Positions 25,137 through 33,585 are shown, counted from the first letter of the stretch. The stretch is 64,000 nt of DNA from Pseudocalidococcus azoricus BACA0444 (GCF_031729055.1 NZ_JAVMIP010000002.1:372001-436000), one strand, 5' to 3'. Numbers and translations: made by a program. The notes: a model not told the origin generated them from the sequence alone.

Positions 25137-26247
25137 CTAACCAACCGGAGTATCTTGACGTAAATAGGCTTGAATAAAGTTTTCTAACTCCCCATCCATG
25201 ACATCAGTAATGGCTGTAGTTTCCAAATTTGTCCGTAAATCCTTGACCAGTTGATAGGGGTGAAACACATAGTTACGAATTTGATTGCCCCAGGCCGCTT
25301 CCACCATATCTCCACGAATATCAGCAATCTCTTTAGCTTTTTGTTCTTGGGCAATGATTAATAATTTGGCTTTGAGGATGGCCATCGCTTTTTCTTTATT
25401 TTGCAGTTGCGACCGTTCTTGGGTACAGCGCACGGACAGGCCTGTGGGAATGTGTAAAATCCGCACGGCTGTTTCGACTTTATTCACGTTTTGGCCGCCT
25501 TTGCCCCCCGAACGCGTTGTCGTAATTTCTAAATCTTTATCGGGAATATCGAGGGTAACACTGTGATCAATTTGGGGCATCACTTCTACCCCGGCAAAAC
25601 TGGTCTGACGCTTGCCATTGGCATTAAACGGCGAAATTCTGACTAACCGATGGGTTCCTTTTTCTGAACGTAAATAACCATAGGCATACCGGCCGGAGAT
25701 TTCCAAGGTCGCTGATTTGATCCCTGCCTCATCCCCTTCCGAGAGTTCTGCTAAGTGGAGTTGATAGCCTTGCCGCTCGCCCCAACGGGTGTACATTCGC
25801 AATAGCATCTCGGCCCAGTCCTGCGCATCCGTCCCCCCAGCCCCAGCATTGATGGTTAAAACCGCCCCATTTTTGTCATAGGGGCCACTTAACAGTTGTT
25901 CCAGTTCCCACCGATCCAGTTGCTGGCCAATATCCATGAGTTGGGCCATGGCTTCCCGGTAGAGAGATTCATCAAGCTCCAACTCCAGAAGTTCCAAAGC
26001 TGTACCCGCATCCCCCAGGCCCCCTTGCCATTTGTGCAGTTGTTCCAGTTGAAACTTGGCATCCGTTAAATCTTGAAGTGTCGCCTGGGCCTGGGTCTGA
26101 TCATCCCAAAAGTCTGTTTGGGCCGCAACTTGCTCTAAGTCTTGAATTTTAGCGGTTAAGGCAGGGAGGTCAAAGATAGTCCTGGGCTTTTGCCAGGCGC
26201 GAGGTGAGTAAATTTAGGTCTCGCTTGAGGATGGACAAATCCAACAT
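25137..26247 (-). CDS. prfB: Peptide chain release factor 2, with programmed +1 frameshift
   Basis: RF2 recognises UGA and UAA and releases the finished peptide. The full product is read in two frames. ATG 26247 opens 25 codons ending Ala-Gln-Asp-Tyr-Leu, then UGA at codon 26 (26172-26170). A +1 slip on CUU continues with Asp-Leu-Pro-Ala-Leu down to 25137, giving about 369 residues, the normal RF2 length. The catalytic Gly-Gly-Gln lies in [11 protein letters not shown]. The tripeptide anticodon region is Ser-Pro-Phe. Taking only the uninterrupted 286-residue frame from 25997 would lose the first domain. RF2 level controls its own synthesis. Confidence 0.93.
26169..26185 (-). other. prfB: prfB frameshift site
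   Basis: The minus strand reads AGGACTATCTTTGAC. The slippery CUU is followed by the in-frame UGA and C, the poor termination context seen in classical prfB sites. AGG a few bases before can serve as a short internal Shine-Dalgarno; it is weaker and slightly further from CUU than the Escherichia coli element. UGA is codon 26, the same place as in E. coli. Confidence 0.88.
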
Positions 26248-26552
26248 GAGCCGACTTAATCCCAATGGTTATAGGTTTAGTAAGACCCTGATTTTAGCGT
26301 CTTGTGTCTCCCAAAATGTGCAAACTGGACTGATCCAATCATTAAGTTGTCAGACAGTCTTTCTCTCAATACCCCTAACAGATAACCCTACCTGAGGCTT
26401 AATTCATCTCCTTCATGCTGATCATCTATAAATTATGATGATTTTCTTGTTATGCGGCATCGTTTAGTGGTGTTGGCGGTAGTTGCCAGATTATCGGTGG
26501 GTGTTTAACATCAGGTCAGAGCGAGCAAGCCGAAGCATATTGGGGATTGTTT
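26248..26552. other. Gap between prfB and the ABM genes
   Basis: About 300 bases holding two divergent promoters. No gene is recognised; a possible 18-codon frame from the ATG near 26454 is too short to judge. The right half lacks the iterated GGCCTGG motif, as does all of the following 1.2 kb. Confidence 0.4.
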
Positions 26553-27182
26553 ATGGTTCAGATTGATCGGTCAAATAGTGCGATTGTCGGACTGGATTTG
26601 TATACGGTTGCAGAGAGGCATCAACCAGGATTAGTGAATGCAATCAAAGAGCAGATCAAATCCTGGAAGCCAAATCCCTACTTTGTATCGGCTAGTGTGC
26701 ATCAAAGTTTAGATGAGGTTCGCGTCTTCACTTACAGTCAATGGCAACCTAAGTTCGATCATCGCAGTTTGCCTCGCCCGGTGGTGTTCAATGAATTTTT
26801 TCCGCCGGACTCGTTGCAGTTAGAGGTGTCGGCAAGCAAATCGATATCGGCAGAAGTTGAGATCGTTGCAGGCAATCTCATTACCCATCTAGCTGAGTTT
26901 CGCATGATACCCTCGAATCAACCGGAGATGGTGAAGCAAACAACGACCGAACTTGACCGAGCAATGAGTAACTCAGCAGGACTCATATCGGCAACATTTC
27001 ATCGTAGTTTAGATGGAACCCGGATGTTCAACTACGGACAGTGGGAAAGTCAGGAGGCGTTTGAAGCAATTTTGAAGCAAACAGGATTTAATCCAGATAA
27101 GCCCTATTGGGAAGGATTAGCGCGAAACGAGTTTCATCTCTATCATGTCGTACATTCTGAGGTTTCAAATGCCCATTGTTAA
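26553..27182 (+). CDS. Double ABM-like (dimeric alpha-beta barrel) protein 1
   Basis: A 209-residue protein made of two similar halves, each resembling an antibiotic-biosynthesis-monooxygenase fold. The repeated strand is His-Gln-Ser-Leu-Asp-Glu-Val-Arg-Val-Phe-Thr-Tyr-Ser-Gln-Trp (first half) and His-Arg-Ser-Leu-Asp-Gly-Thr-Arg-Met-Phe-Asn-Tyr-Gly-Gln-Trp (second). ABM proteins are small cofactor-free oxygenases or heme-degrading enzymes acting as dimers; a two-domain chain could form the dimer in itself. The substrate is unknown. The start is ATG 26553 after GGGGA; a TTG at 26547 is less likely. It overlaps the next gene by 14 bases. Low GGCCTGG content suggests a recent arrival. Confidence 0.75.
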   Translation: MVQIDRSNSAIVGLDLYTVAERHQPGLVNAIKEQIKSWKPNPYFVSASVHQSLDEVRVFTYSQWQPKFDHRSLPRPVVFNEFFPPDSLQLEVSASKSISAEVEIVAGNLITHLAEFRMIPSNQPEMVKQTTTELDRAMSNSAGLISATFHRSLDGTRMFNYGQWESQEAFEAILKQTGFNPDKPYWEGLARNEFHLYHVVHSEVSNAHC

Positions 27183-27783
27183 CCAAGCTAATGGTTTACT
27201 AGCTGAGTTTGCCATATTTTCTGTAGAACCTGACAGCCAAGCAAGTTTAGTAGAACAGGCAGTTCAAAATATCGAGTCTGTCCTTAAGCACAAGGAAGGA
27301 TTTTCCTCTGGCTCAGTTCTCCGTAGCCGTGATGGGTTACGTGTTACAAGCTATGTTCAATGGGCGGATCAAGCATCTTATGTGGTGACTCAACCGATCA
27401 CAGATTTTGCTATGCCAGATATTCACTTGTTTGAAATCTTTGCCGCAGAACCCAAAGGCAGCGAGTTACATCTTTCACCGAGCATGGCTGGGCTGATCAA
27501 TTTTGGAATCTTCAAGATGAAGCAGCCTGAAAATCAGCCCCGGTTCATTGAGTTATTTCGACAGGCACTTGAGATGGTATCAGGACAAGCAGGACTGGTT
27601 TCAACTCATGCTCACCGCAGCCTTGATGGATGGCGTTGCATCAATTTTGGGCATTGGTGCTCTCTGGAAGAATATACAGCAATGGATTCAAATCGTCCGT
27701 TTTCTCCTATTTTCGGAGAGATGCTTGATCTAGCGAATAATGAGTACCAGAAAACATTGCATGAAGTAGTTTTCACTACTTGA
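27169..27783 (+). CDS. Double ABM-like protein 2
   Basis: A 204-residue relative of the preceding gene, again with two ABM-like halves. The matching strands are Leu-Arg-Ser-Arg-Asp-Gly-Leu-Arg-Val-Thr-Ser-Tyr-Val-Gln-Trp and His-Arg-Ser-Leu-Asp-Gly-Trp-Arg-Cys-Ile-Asn-Phe-Gly-His-Trp. The ATG at 27169 has a GAGG ribosome site; ATG 27145 lies deeper in the first gene. The 14-base overlap suggests translational coupling and a joint complex. The four half-domains probably arose by repeated duplication. No biosynthetic genes stand beside the pair, so a role in quinone or heme chemistry or small-molecule modification is only a guess. Confidence 0.75.
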   Translation: MPIVNQANGLLAEFAIFSVEPDSQASLVEQAVQNIESVLKHKEGFSSGSVLRSRDGLRVTSYVQWADQASYVVTQPITDFAMPDIHLFEIFAAEPKGSELHLSPSMAGLINFGIFKMKQPENQPRFIELFRQALEMVSGQAGLVSTHAHRSLDGWRCINFGHWCSLEEYTAMDSNRPFSPIFGEMLDLANNEYQKTLHEVVFTT

Positions 27784-28285
27784 TTAGTTATCATGTCGGG
27801 ACAAGGTAAGCGATCGCTGCCTAATGGGAACGATACTTTTCTCCAGTCGATTCTTCGCAGAGTAGATATTTGAATATACCTCCAGGCCTTTTTGTATTCA
27901 TGAGGAATCTCTACAAATCTGAACACCCGATTGGATATGAGATGATTTTAATTAGATAATATCCAAATCCAACCCATGAGGGTTTATCAATCCTTTTGGG
28001 TCACTACAGTGAGTTGCTCCTTGATGCATTTCCTTTCATAACCATCACAGGCTCGCCAGATTTTAAGTTCTAGCAACCAAAATTGACTAGGTTCAGGGCG
28101 ATGAGGTAGGCTCCCCCAAGAGTATCTACGGATGGTTTGAAGATTTAACCTTTTTATACAGTTACTATGAATCTAAAGCGGATAGTCCCAGGCCTGGCAA
28201 AAAATAACCGAGAAGGATAATGAATCTGGCCTCAGGGATTAACGGTGATCGTTGCTGCTAGTTGATCCCAATTATTTAGAGCCTT
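27784..28285. other. Gap with the lone HIP1 octamer
   Basis: About 500 bases before the histidine kinase. It holds GCGATCGC at 27810-27817, the only copy of the common cyanobacterial HIP1 palindrome noticed in the window, and a local iterated palindrome at 28188. No gene or terminator is recognised. The HIP1 copy sits just after the ABM genes and may have come with them. Confidence 0.5.
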
Positions 28286-31021
28286 ATGCCAGCCAAGGTT
28301 TTACCCCACATTACCCAGGCCCTCAGTTGTTTATGGTCATCCCAGGCCTGGCCTGAACCCCTCAATCTTGCCCTAGATAGCCTAGGCACGGCCTTGGGTG
28401 TAGATCGAGTCCGCCTTTGGCAAATTCAGCCCCCCCCTGAGGATGCACATAGTTGGCTCTCTTTAGTCGCGGCCTGGCCTAAATCTCCCTTCACAACCTC
28501 TCCTTTAACCCCAGTCAGCACCCTAACCAGTTTTCGGGATTGGTTCAGTCGTTTGCAAGCCGGTGACAGCCTCCAGGCCTGGGTCGGGGAACGTTCAACC
28601 GCCGAGCAGCAATGGTTTCAGGAATTAGGAATCGCTTCGGTTCTGGTTATGCCGGTGAATATTGATGGGGGCCTGGGGGCCATTTTGACCTTAGAGTATG
28701 CCCAGCAGGAATATTATTGGCCTGAAGAAACCGTTAACCTCCTCCATCACTTCACCCAACCCTTAGGAGCCGCCCTGAGCTATCACCAGGTTAATCCTGT
28801 GAATCATGCCCCCCCCGCCCAACCCTATGATCAACGTCTTGTTCAACTCGCCCAGCGCAAACCTCTCCACCACGGAAATTTAGAATTAGCCCTCCAGGAT
28901 ATTGCTCGCACCGCTGCCCAAACCCTCAAGGTGGAGCGCACGGGAATTTGGTTTTACAGTCCCCATAAGCAACAAGTCCGCTGTATCCTTTTGTACCAAT
29001 CCAGCCAGGATCAGTTTAGCCAGGGCTTGGAACTGGCCGCCGCTGATTATCCCGACTATTTCGCCGCCCTCCAAGAACAGCGCACTATCGCCGCCCACCA
29101 GGCCGAGTTAGACCCACGCACCCACGAATTTGCCCCCCATTATTTACGCCCCCTCGGGATTACCTCCATGCTCGATGCCCCCATTTGGGTGGAAGGGGAA
29201 ATGATCGGTGTTGTTTGTCATGAACATATTGGCCCCCCTAGACGGTGGACGATTGGGGAACAGCAGTTTGCCGCGGCCATTGCCGATTTAGTTTCCTTAG
29301 CCATTGAATCCCGCCACCGTCACCAGGCCCTTGCGGATCTCCAAGCCAGCGAAGAACGGCTGCAATGCTTTTTCCAAGCCACCACCGAAGCGGTAGTTTT
29401 TCACGAACATGGGCGGATTGTGGATCTGAACCAGGCCGCGGAACGACTGTTTGGCTATTCATCCCAGGAATTGATTGGCACCTCTGTTTTGGAGTTAGCT
29501 GATCCCAGTTCCCGAGAGTTGATTCGTCAGCGTTTACAAGCACCCTCGGATCAACTGATTGAGGCTGTGGGGCGCAAGAAAACGGGCGAGACCTTTATTG
29601 GGGAACTCCAAGGGCGGGCGATCCGGTATCAAGGGCGGGCAATGCGAGTAGTGAGTTTACGGGATATTACCCAACGTCAGCAGGCAGAAATGGAGTTACG
29701 GCTGGCGGATCAACGGGAAAAACTATTAGGGGAAATTGCCCTCCGGATTCGCCAATCCCTTGAACTAGAGGATATTCTTAGCACCACCGTCTTAGAGGTT
29801 CGACAAAGCCTCCATGTGGATCGGGTCTTCATTGCCTATTTGGATGGAGCCAGCCAATCGGCCCAAACGGTCGCCGCGGCAATTTCAACTGAATGGCAAG
29901 AAGGCATTGAGGCCATTTTCCAAGACCCAGACTATTTGCAGACCCTATTTTCCTTGGGTGATTGTCCCCAGGCCTGGGATGGGAGCCATCAACCCACTGC
30001 GACAATTTTGGCCCGCTATCATATCCAATCCACCCTAGCCGTCCCCATTCCTCCAACTGTTAATATGCGTTATCCCACCCAGCATTTGCCCCCCAAAGTA
30101 GTCCTCGTGCTGCATCAATGCGCCGGGCCACGGGATTGGCAGATCTTTGAATGGCAACTCCTTGAACAATTGGCCACCCAAGTTGCGATTGCCTTACAGC
30201 AGGCCAGTCTTTATCAACAATTAGCAGCCCTCAACGCCAATTTGGAATATCAAGTCCAAGAGCGCACCCAACAACTGGAGCAAAAAATGCTGGAACTCGC
30301 AGAACTCAATCGCCTCAAGGATGTCTTTCTCCATGCTGTTTCCCATGATCTCCGCACGCCTGTTATGGGGACGCTGATGGTTTTAAATCATGTCCTGCCG
30401 GGGGATGAAGCAACACGCCAAGTGACGGTCTCACGGGATATTTTGACCCGCATGATTAGCAGTCATAATCGCCAACTGACTTTGATTGATTCCCTCTTGG
30501 ATATTCATACCAGCGAAGATCAAGGGCTGTCTCTGCAACGAATCCCCCAGGCCTTGGGTCAATTACTAGACAATACCTTGGCTGATCTGGCGTTACTGCT
30601 CGATAAAAACCAAACCCACTTGGATAATGCCCTGCCCAATGATTTACCTTTAATTTGGATTGATCCGGGACAACTGCAACGAGTCTTTGAAAACTTAATC
30701 ACCAATGCCCTTAAACATAATCCCCCGGGTCTAAAACTGTCCCTGCGCGCTCAGGTGGTTGAATCTGTAACGGCCCCTCAGCCGATGGTTTTATGTACCG
30801 TCCAAGATAATGGCCTGGGGATTCCGTTGGAGCATCAAGAACACCTATTTGATTTGTATTATCAAGGCAAAAAATCACGACATTTACGGGGCATTGGCCT
30901 GGGGTTGTATCTTTGTCGGCAAATTGTCCAGGCCCACGGCGGCGAGATTGGCGTTGTCAGTGCACCGGAGCAAGGGGCAACCTTTTGGCTAACTTTGCCA
31001 ATTTATCAAGCAGCGAATTGA
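28286..31021 (+). CDS. GAF-GAF-PAS-GAF sensor histidine kinase
   Basis: A 911-residue soluble sensor kinase. In order: GAF-like domain (about 20-170), second GAF (about 195-350), PAS (about 358-475), third GAF (about 495-645), coiled coil (about 645-675), HisKA with phospho-acceptor His687 in Ala-Val-Ser-His-Asp-Leu-Arg-Thr-Pro, and HATPase. HATPase motifs are Asn-Ala-Leu-Lys-His-Asn, Asp-Asn-Gly-Leu-Gly-Ile-Pro (Gly843) and Gly-Ile-Gly-Leu-Gly-Leu (near 871). No GAF carries an obvious bilin-binding Cys motif. No response regulator is adjacent. Two GGCCTGGGG repeats 84 bases apart lie inside the HATPase part; a decayed copy of this 3' end follows at 31.5 kb. Confidence 0.9.
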   Translation: MPAKVLPHITQALSCLWSSQAWPEPLNLALDSLGTALGVDRVRLWQIQPPPEDAHSWLSLVAAWPKSPFTTSPLTPVSTLTSFRDWFSRLQAGDSLQAWVGERSTAEQQWFQELGIASVLVMPVNIDGGLGAILTLEYAQQEYYWPEETVNLLHHFTQPLGAALSYHQVNPVNHAPPAQPYDQRLVQLAQRKPLHHGNLELALQDIARTAAQTLKVERTGIWFYSPHKQQVRCILLYQSSQDQFSQGLELAAADYPDYFAALQEQRTIAAHQAELDPRTHEFAPHYLRPLGITSMLDAPIWVEGEMIGVVCHEHIGPPRRWTIGEQQFAAAIADLVSLAIESRHRHQALADLQASEERLQCFFQATTEAVVFHEHGRIVDLNQAAERLFGYSSQELIGTSVLELADPSSRELIRQRLQAPSDQLIEAVGRKKTGETFIGELQGRAIRYQGRAMRVVSLRDITQRQQAEMELRLADQREKLLGEIALRIRQSLELEDILSTTVLEVRQSLHVDRVFIAYLDGASQSAQTVAAAISTEWQEGIEAIFQDPDYLQTLFSLGDCPQAWDGSHQPTATILARYHIQSTLAVPIPPTVNMRYPTQHLPPKVVLVLHQCAGPRDWQIFEWQLLEQLATQVAIALQQASLYQQLAALNANLEYQVQERTQQLEQKMLELAELNRLKDVFLHAVSHDLRTPVMGTLMVLNHVLPGDEATRQVTVSRDILTRMISSHNRQLTLIDSLLDIHTSEDQGLSLQRIPQALGQLLDNTLADLALLLDKNQTHLDNALPNDLPLIWIDPGQLQRVFENLITNALKHNPPGLKLSLRAQVVESVTAPQPMVLCTVQDNGLGIPLEHQEHLFDLYYQGKKSRHLRGIGLGLYLCRQIVQAHGGEIGVVSAPEQGATFWLTLPIYQAAN

Positions 31022-31083
31022 CCAGGCCGGAAGTTGAATCATGTATTTTGGATATAGTCACCTCCGATCCTGAACATTCAATC

Positions 31084-31413
31084 ATGCCTGAAGTCACCAC
31101 CCAAACCGATTTAAGTCAAGTCCTCACCATTCTCCAGGCCATGCAGGGCACTCTCAACGCAGTGCAAGCAGATGTCAAGATCGTTCAAGTAGATTTGCAG
31201 GCTCTGACCCTAGAAGTTAAAGTTAATCAGGCCAAAACCGATGAGCGATTCAAAAGCATTGAAGAAAAAGTAGATGCCCTCAAACAGGAAGTAGCGGATT
31301 TACGACTCCAACAACGAACCACTGATAATCGGATTTTGACGTTTCTGTTTACGGCCTTCATCACCGCGGTGGGCTTATTAACGAAGGTGATATTTTTTGA
31401 TCGTCAGGAATAA
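31084..31413 (+). CDS. Small coiled-coil membrane-anchored protein
   Basis: A 109-residue protein. Residues about 10-80 form a continuous coiled coil (Val-Leu-Thr-Ile-Leu-Gln-Ala-Met, later Glu-Glu-Lys-Val-Asp-Ala-Leu-Lys-Gln-Glu-Val). A C-terminal hydrophobic segment follows (about 86-104, Phe-Leu-Phe-Thr-Ala-Phe-Ile-Thr-Ala-Val-Gly), so it is probably tail-anchored. Similar small proteins are common in cyanobacteria and uncharacterised. It starts 62 bases after the kinase stop. Using the ATG at 31084 avoids an extension that would overlap the kinase. An adaptor role for the kinase is possible but unproven. Confidence 0.7.
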   Translation: MPEVTTQTDLSQVLTILQAMQGTLNAVQADVKIVQVDLQALTLEVKVNQAKTDERFKSIEEKVDALKQEVADLRLQQRTTDNRILTFLFTAFITAVGLLTKVIFFDRQE

Positions 31414-31422
31414 CTCAACAAC

Positions 31423-31650
31423 TCCAATCGGAAATAAAGATTGGTGACAATTTAGGATTGGACTTAACTATTCAATGACTGATGATTTTATGTACGATGC
31501 AAGACAATGGCCTGGATCTCTATCTTTGTCGGGAAATTGTCCAGGCCCACGGCGGCGAGATTGGCGTTGTCAGTGCACTAGGGCAGGGGGCGACAGTCTG
31601 GTTAACCTTACCGATTAATCAAGCGACTAATTGAGCCAGTCCAATCGGAA
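31423..31650. repeat. 11-bp direct repeats flanking the kinase remnant
   Basis: TCCAATCGGAA occurs at 31423-31433 and again at 31640-31650. The decayed kinase fragment lies wholly between them. This could mark a recombination or slippage event, but without a comparison genome chance cannot be excluded. Confidence 0.5.
31479..31634 (+). pseudogene. Truncated copy of the histidine kinase 3' end
   Basis: This segment repeats the end of the kinase gene (30782-31020). It begins inside the HATPase domain, lacks 84 bases (28 codons) between the two GGCCTGGGG repeats of the parent, and runs to the matching stop codon. A 44-base block (31534-31577) is identical to 30921-30964. The flanks differ mainly at third codon positions (for example CTA to TTA, CCA to CCG). 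The frame from ATG 31482 reads [10 protein letters not shown], about 50 residues, with a stop just upstream. It cannot form a working ATPase. Confidence 0.85.
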
Positions 31651-31658
31651 TAGCCCCA

Positions 31659-32117
31659 GTGGATAATATCAACCAAAATCGGCGCAAATACCAAGCTGCT
31701 GGCCTGGAGTATGAGAAACACTACTTTGATGAGCAAACAGGTGGCTATGTCCTAATTCATGAGGGGCATAATCGAGGTGACGACTTTAATCTCGGAGCTT
31801 TTGTCTCGGAGGTCTTTGCCAAGCAAGGTCAGGTTGTAGAGTTAGTTGATGAGCACGGACAGGAGAAGTATGTGCGGCGGTTTGATGCCCTAGTGGATGG
31901 GGAGAAATGGGAGTTTAAGGTCCTAACAAACAAGGCTAAAAATGTTCGCGGAGCTTTTCAGAATGGCTTAGTTAAAGGACGATCTCAAGCACCCCGAATT
32001 GCCTACCATATCAATAGACAGGTTCATGTCAGTGATTTGAATGTTGGGCTTGAGCGCACAATGTACATTGACAAGGAAACCCGAAAAAATTTTAGAAATC
32101 GCCTTAGTTTACGGTGA
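31659..32117 (+). CDS. Putative PD-(D/E)XK nuclease, toxin-like
   Basis: A 152-residue protein resembling C-terminal nuclease domains of contact-dependent inhibition and polymorphic toxins. The motif Phe-Asp-Ala-Leu-Val-Asp-Gly-Glu-Lys-Trp-Glu-Phe-Lys (about 74-86) fits the D-x(n)-E-x-K core of the PD-(D/E)XK fold. It is preceded by Gly-Gly-Tyr-Val-Leu-Ile-His-Glu-Gly-His-Asn (about 28-38). The C-terminal half is basic. There is no signal peptide, secretion domain or long carrier. The start is GTG 31659. A small gene follows 35 bases downstream, the usual place for an immunity protein. Target (tRNA or DNA) and activity are unproven. Confidence 0.6.
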   Translation: MDNINQNRRKYQAAGLEYEKHYFDEQTGGYVLIHEGHNRGDDFNLGAFVSEVFAKQGQVVELVDEHGQEKYVRRFDALVDGEKWEFKVLTNKAKNVRGAFQNGLVKGRSQAPRIAYHINRQVHVSDLNVGLERTMYIDKETRKNFRNRLSLR

Positions 32118-32152
32118 TGGCAGAATTCAAAGAATAACAAGGGAGGAAATTG

Positions 32153-32392
32153 ATGCAGGACAAAAATTTCGAGGATATTAAGGAGCGAATTGAGACCGGG
32201 CTAGGTAATAACTTTCCACCTGAGGCTCGGCTCATTATGCTCGGGGAGATATTTTGCTCGCTGAGTCATGGATTGATCACTCCCAATCAAGCGTATGAAC
32301 TTGAAGACTTGCTTGGGTTGAAACAATTTTTCCAGAACTATGACCAGCTTCGGGAAATCGGAGCTTTTGGAGAAACATTTGCCGTTGCGTGA
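32153..32392 (+). CDS. Small acidic protein, candidate immunity partner
   Basis: A 79-residue acidic helical protein from the ATG at 32153, with a strong GGGAGG ribosome site at 32141-32146. It contains Phe-Glu-Asp-Ile-Lys-Glu-Arg-Ile-Glu-Thr-Gly and Asn-Gln-Ala-Tyr-Glu-Leu-Glu-Asp-Leu-Leu-Gly. Small size, acidity and position directly after a nuclease-like gene suggest an immunity protein that blocks it. No DNA-binding motif is seen, so a classical antitoxin repressor is less likely. It could be an unrelated conserved protein. Confidence 0.6.
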   Translation: MQDKNFEDIKERIETGLGNNFPPEARLIMLGEIFCSLSHGLITPNQAYELEDLLGLKQFFQNYDQLREIGAFGETFAVA

Positions 32393-32484
32393 CCAGTATC
32401 CACATTAGCTTTGAAGACACAGGCCGCCGCAGTTTAAGCTGAAAGAGTTAACTCTAGGTTCTGGTTATCTTCTGAGGTATTTCG

Positions 32485-33540
32485 GTGCGGGCAGCAGTAC
32501 TCTACGGACAACAGGATTTACGGCTAGAAACTATTGCAGATCCCACACCGGGGCCTGGGGAAGTGATTATTGCAGTCCAAGCAGCAACCACCTGTGGCAC
32601 AGATCTCAAGGTTTGGCGACGGGGCGGCCATGCCCGGATGTTAACCCCACCAATTTTATTTGGCCATGAAGCAGCCGGAGAAATTGTTGCCTTGGGGCCA
32701 GGGGTATCGGGTTGGCAACTGGGGCAACGGGTGGTGGCCAATAATTCTGCCCCCTGTAGAGATTGTTTCTACTGCCACCGCCATGAATATTCCCTCTGTC
32801 AAAACCTAGAGTTTAATAATGGCACTTACGCTGAATACCTGAAAATTCCCGCCCGGATTGTTGCCCAAAATCTCTTAGCCATTCCCGATCAGCTAGCGAC
32901 CCCCATTGCGGCCATGACCGAACCCTTGGCCTGTGTTTTGCATGGCGTGGCCCGCTGTGGCTTTTCTCCAGATCAGGTGAGGAGTTGGCCTCAACCCCCG
33001 CAGATTTTAGTGATTGGGGACGGGGCGATTGGTTTAATGTTTGTCGGTGTATTGGCCCAGCAGGGAGCCAGAGTCATCTTAGCGGGGGGATCAGCAAGTC
33101 GGTTGGAAATTGGCCAGACTTTTGGAGCTACGACTATCCTCAACCATCGCCAAACCCCGGACTTACCGACTGTGATTAGGGAGCTAACTTCAGGCCTGGG
33201 AGCGGATATTGTCATTGAAGCCACTGGTGTTCCGAGCGTTTGGGAAACCGCCATTGCTTGCACCCGGCCGGGGGGAACGGTCAATCTCTTTGGCGGCTGT
33301 CCCCGGGATACGCAAATTACGGTCAATACGGAGCAACTCCATTATGGGGAACTGACTTTGAAGGGCGTTTTTCACAACACTCCGTTCTATGTCCGCCAGG
33401 CCCTAAAGGTACTTTCTGAAAACTCAATTCCCTGGTCAAAGCTAATCACCCAGACTGCCCCCCTCAGCGAACTAGAAGCCACGTTCCAGGCCATGCTCAA
33501 TCGGCAAGTCATTAAAGTTGCGATTGACCCCAGAGCCTAA
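32485..33540 (+). CDS. Zinc-dependent alcohol dehydrogenase (MDR family)
   Basis: A 351-residue medium-chain dehydrogenase of the threonine/sorbitol dehydrogenase type. Catalytic zinc ligands are Cys37 (Thr-Thr-Cys-Gly-Thr-Asp) and His60-Glu61 (Gly-His-Glu-Ala-Ala-Gly-Glu). The structural zinc has Cys-x2-Cys-x2-Cys-x7-Cys (about 90-104). The NAD loop is Val-Ile-Gly-Asp-Gly-Ala-Ile-Gly (about 174-181). It oxidises a polyol or secondary alcohol with NAD(P); the exact substrate is not readable. The start is GTG at 32485. It is a single gene, convergent with pilD. Confidence 0.9.
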   Translation: MRAAVLYGQQDLRLETIADPTPGPGEVIIAVQAATTCGTDLKVWRRGGHARMLTPPILFGHEAAGEIVALGPGVSGWQLGQRVVANNSAPCRDCFYCHRHEYSLCQNLEFNNGTYAEYLKIPARIVAQNLLAIPDQLATPIAAMTEPLACVLHGVARCGFSPDQVRSWPQPPQILVIGDGAIGLMFVGVLAQQGARVILAGGSASRLEIGQTFGATTILNHRQTPDLPTVIRELTSGLGADIVIEATGVPSVWETAIACTRPGGTVNLFGGCPRDTQITVNTEQLHYGELTLKGVFHNTPFYVRQALKVLSENSIPWSKLITQTAPLSELEATFQAMLNRQVIKVAIDPRA

Positions 33541-33585
33541 TTTACCGCTGCGGCACTAGCCCCCCGAACTCAAGTCAAATGTACC

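Noticed and set aside
32991..33326. Minus-strand frame inside the alcohol dehydrogenase gene
   Set aside because: Zinc and NAD motifs prove the plus-strand gene; the reverse frame lacks any start signal or family feature.
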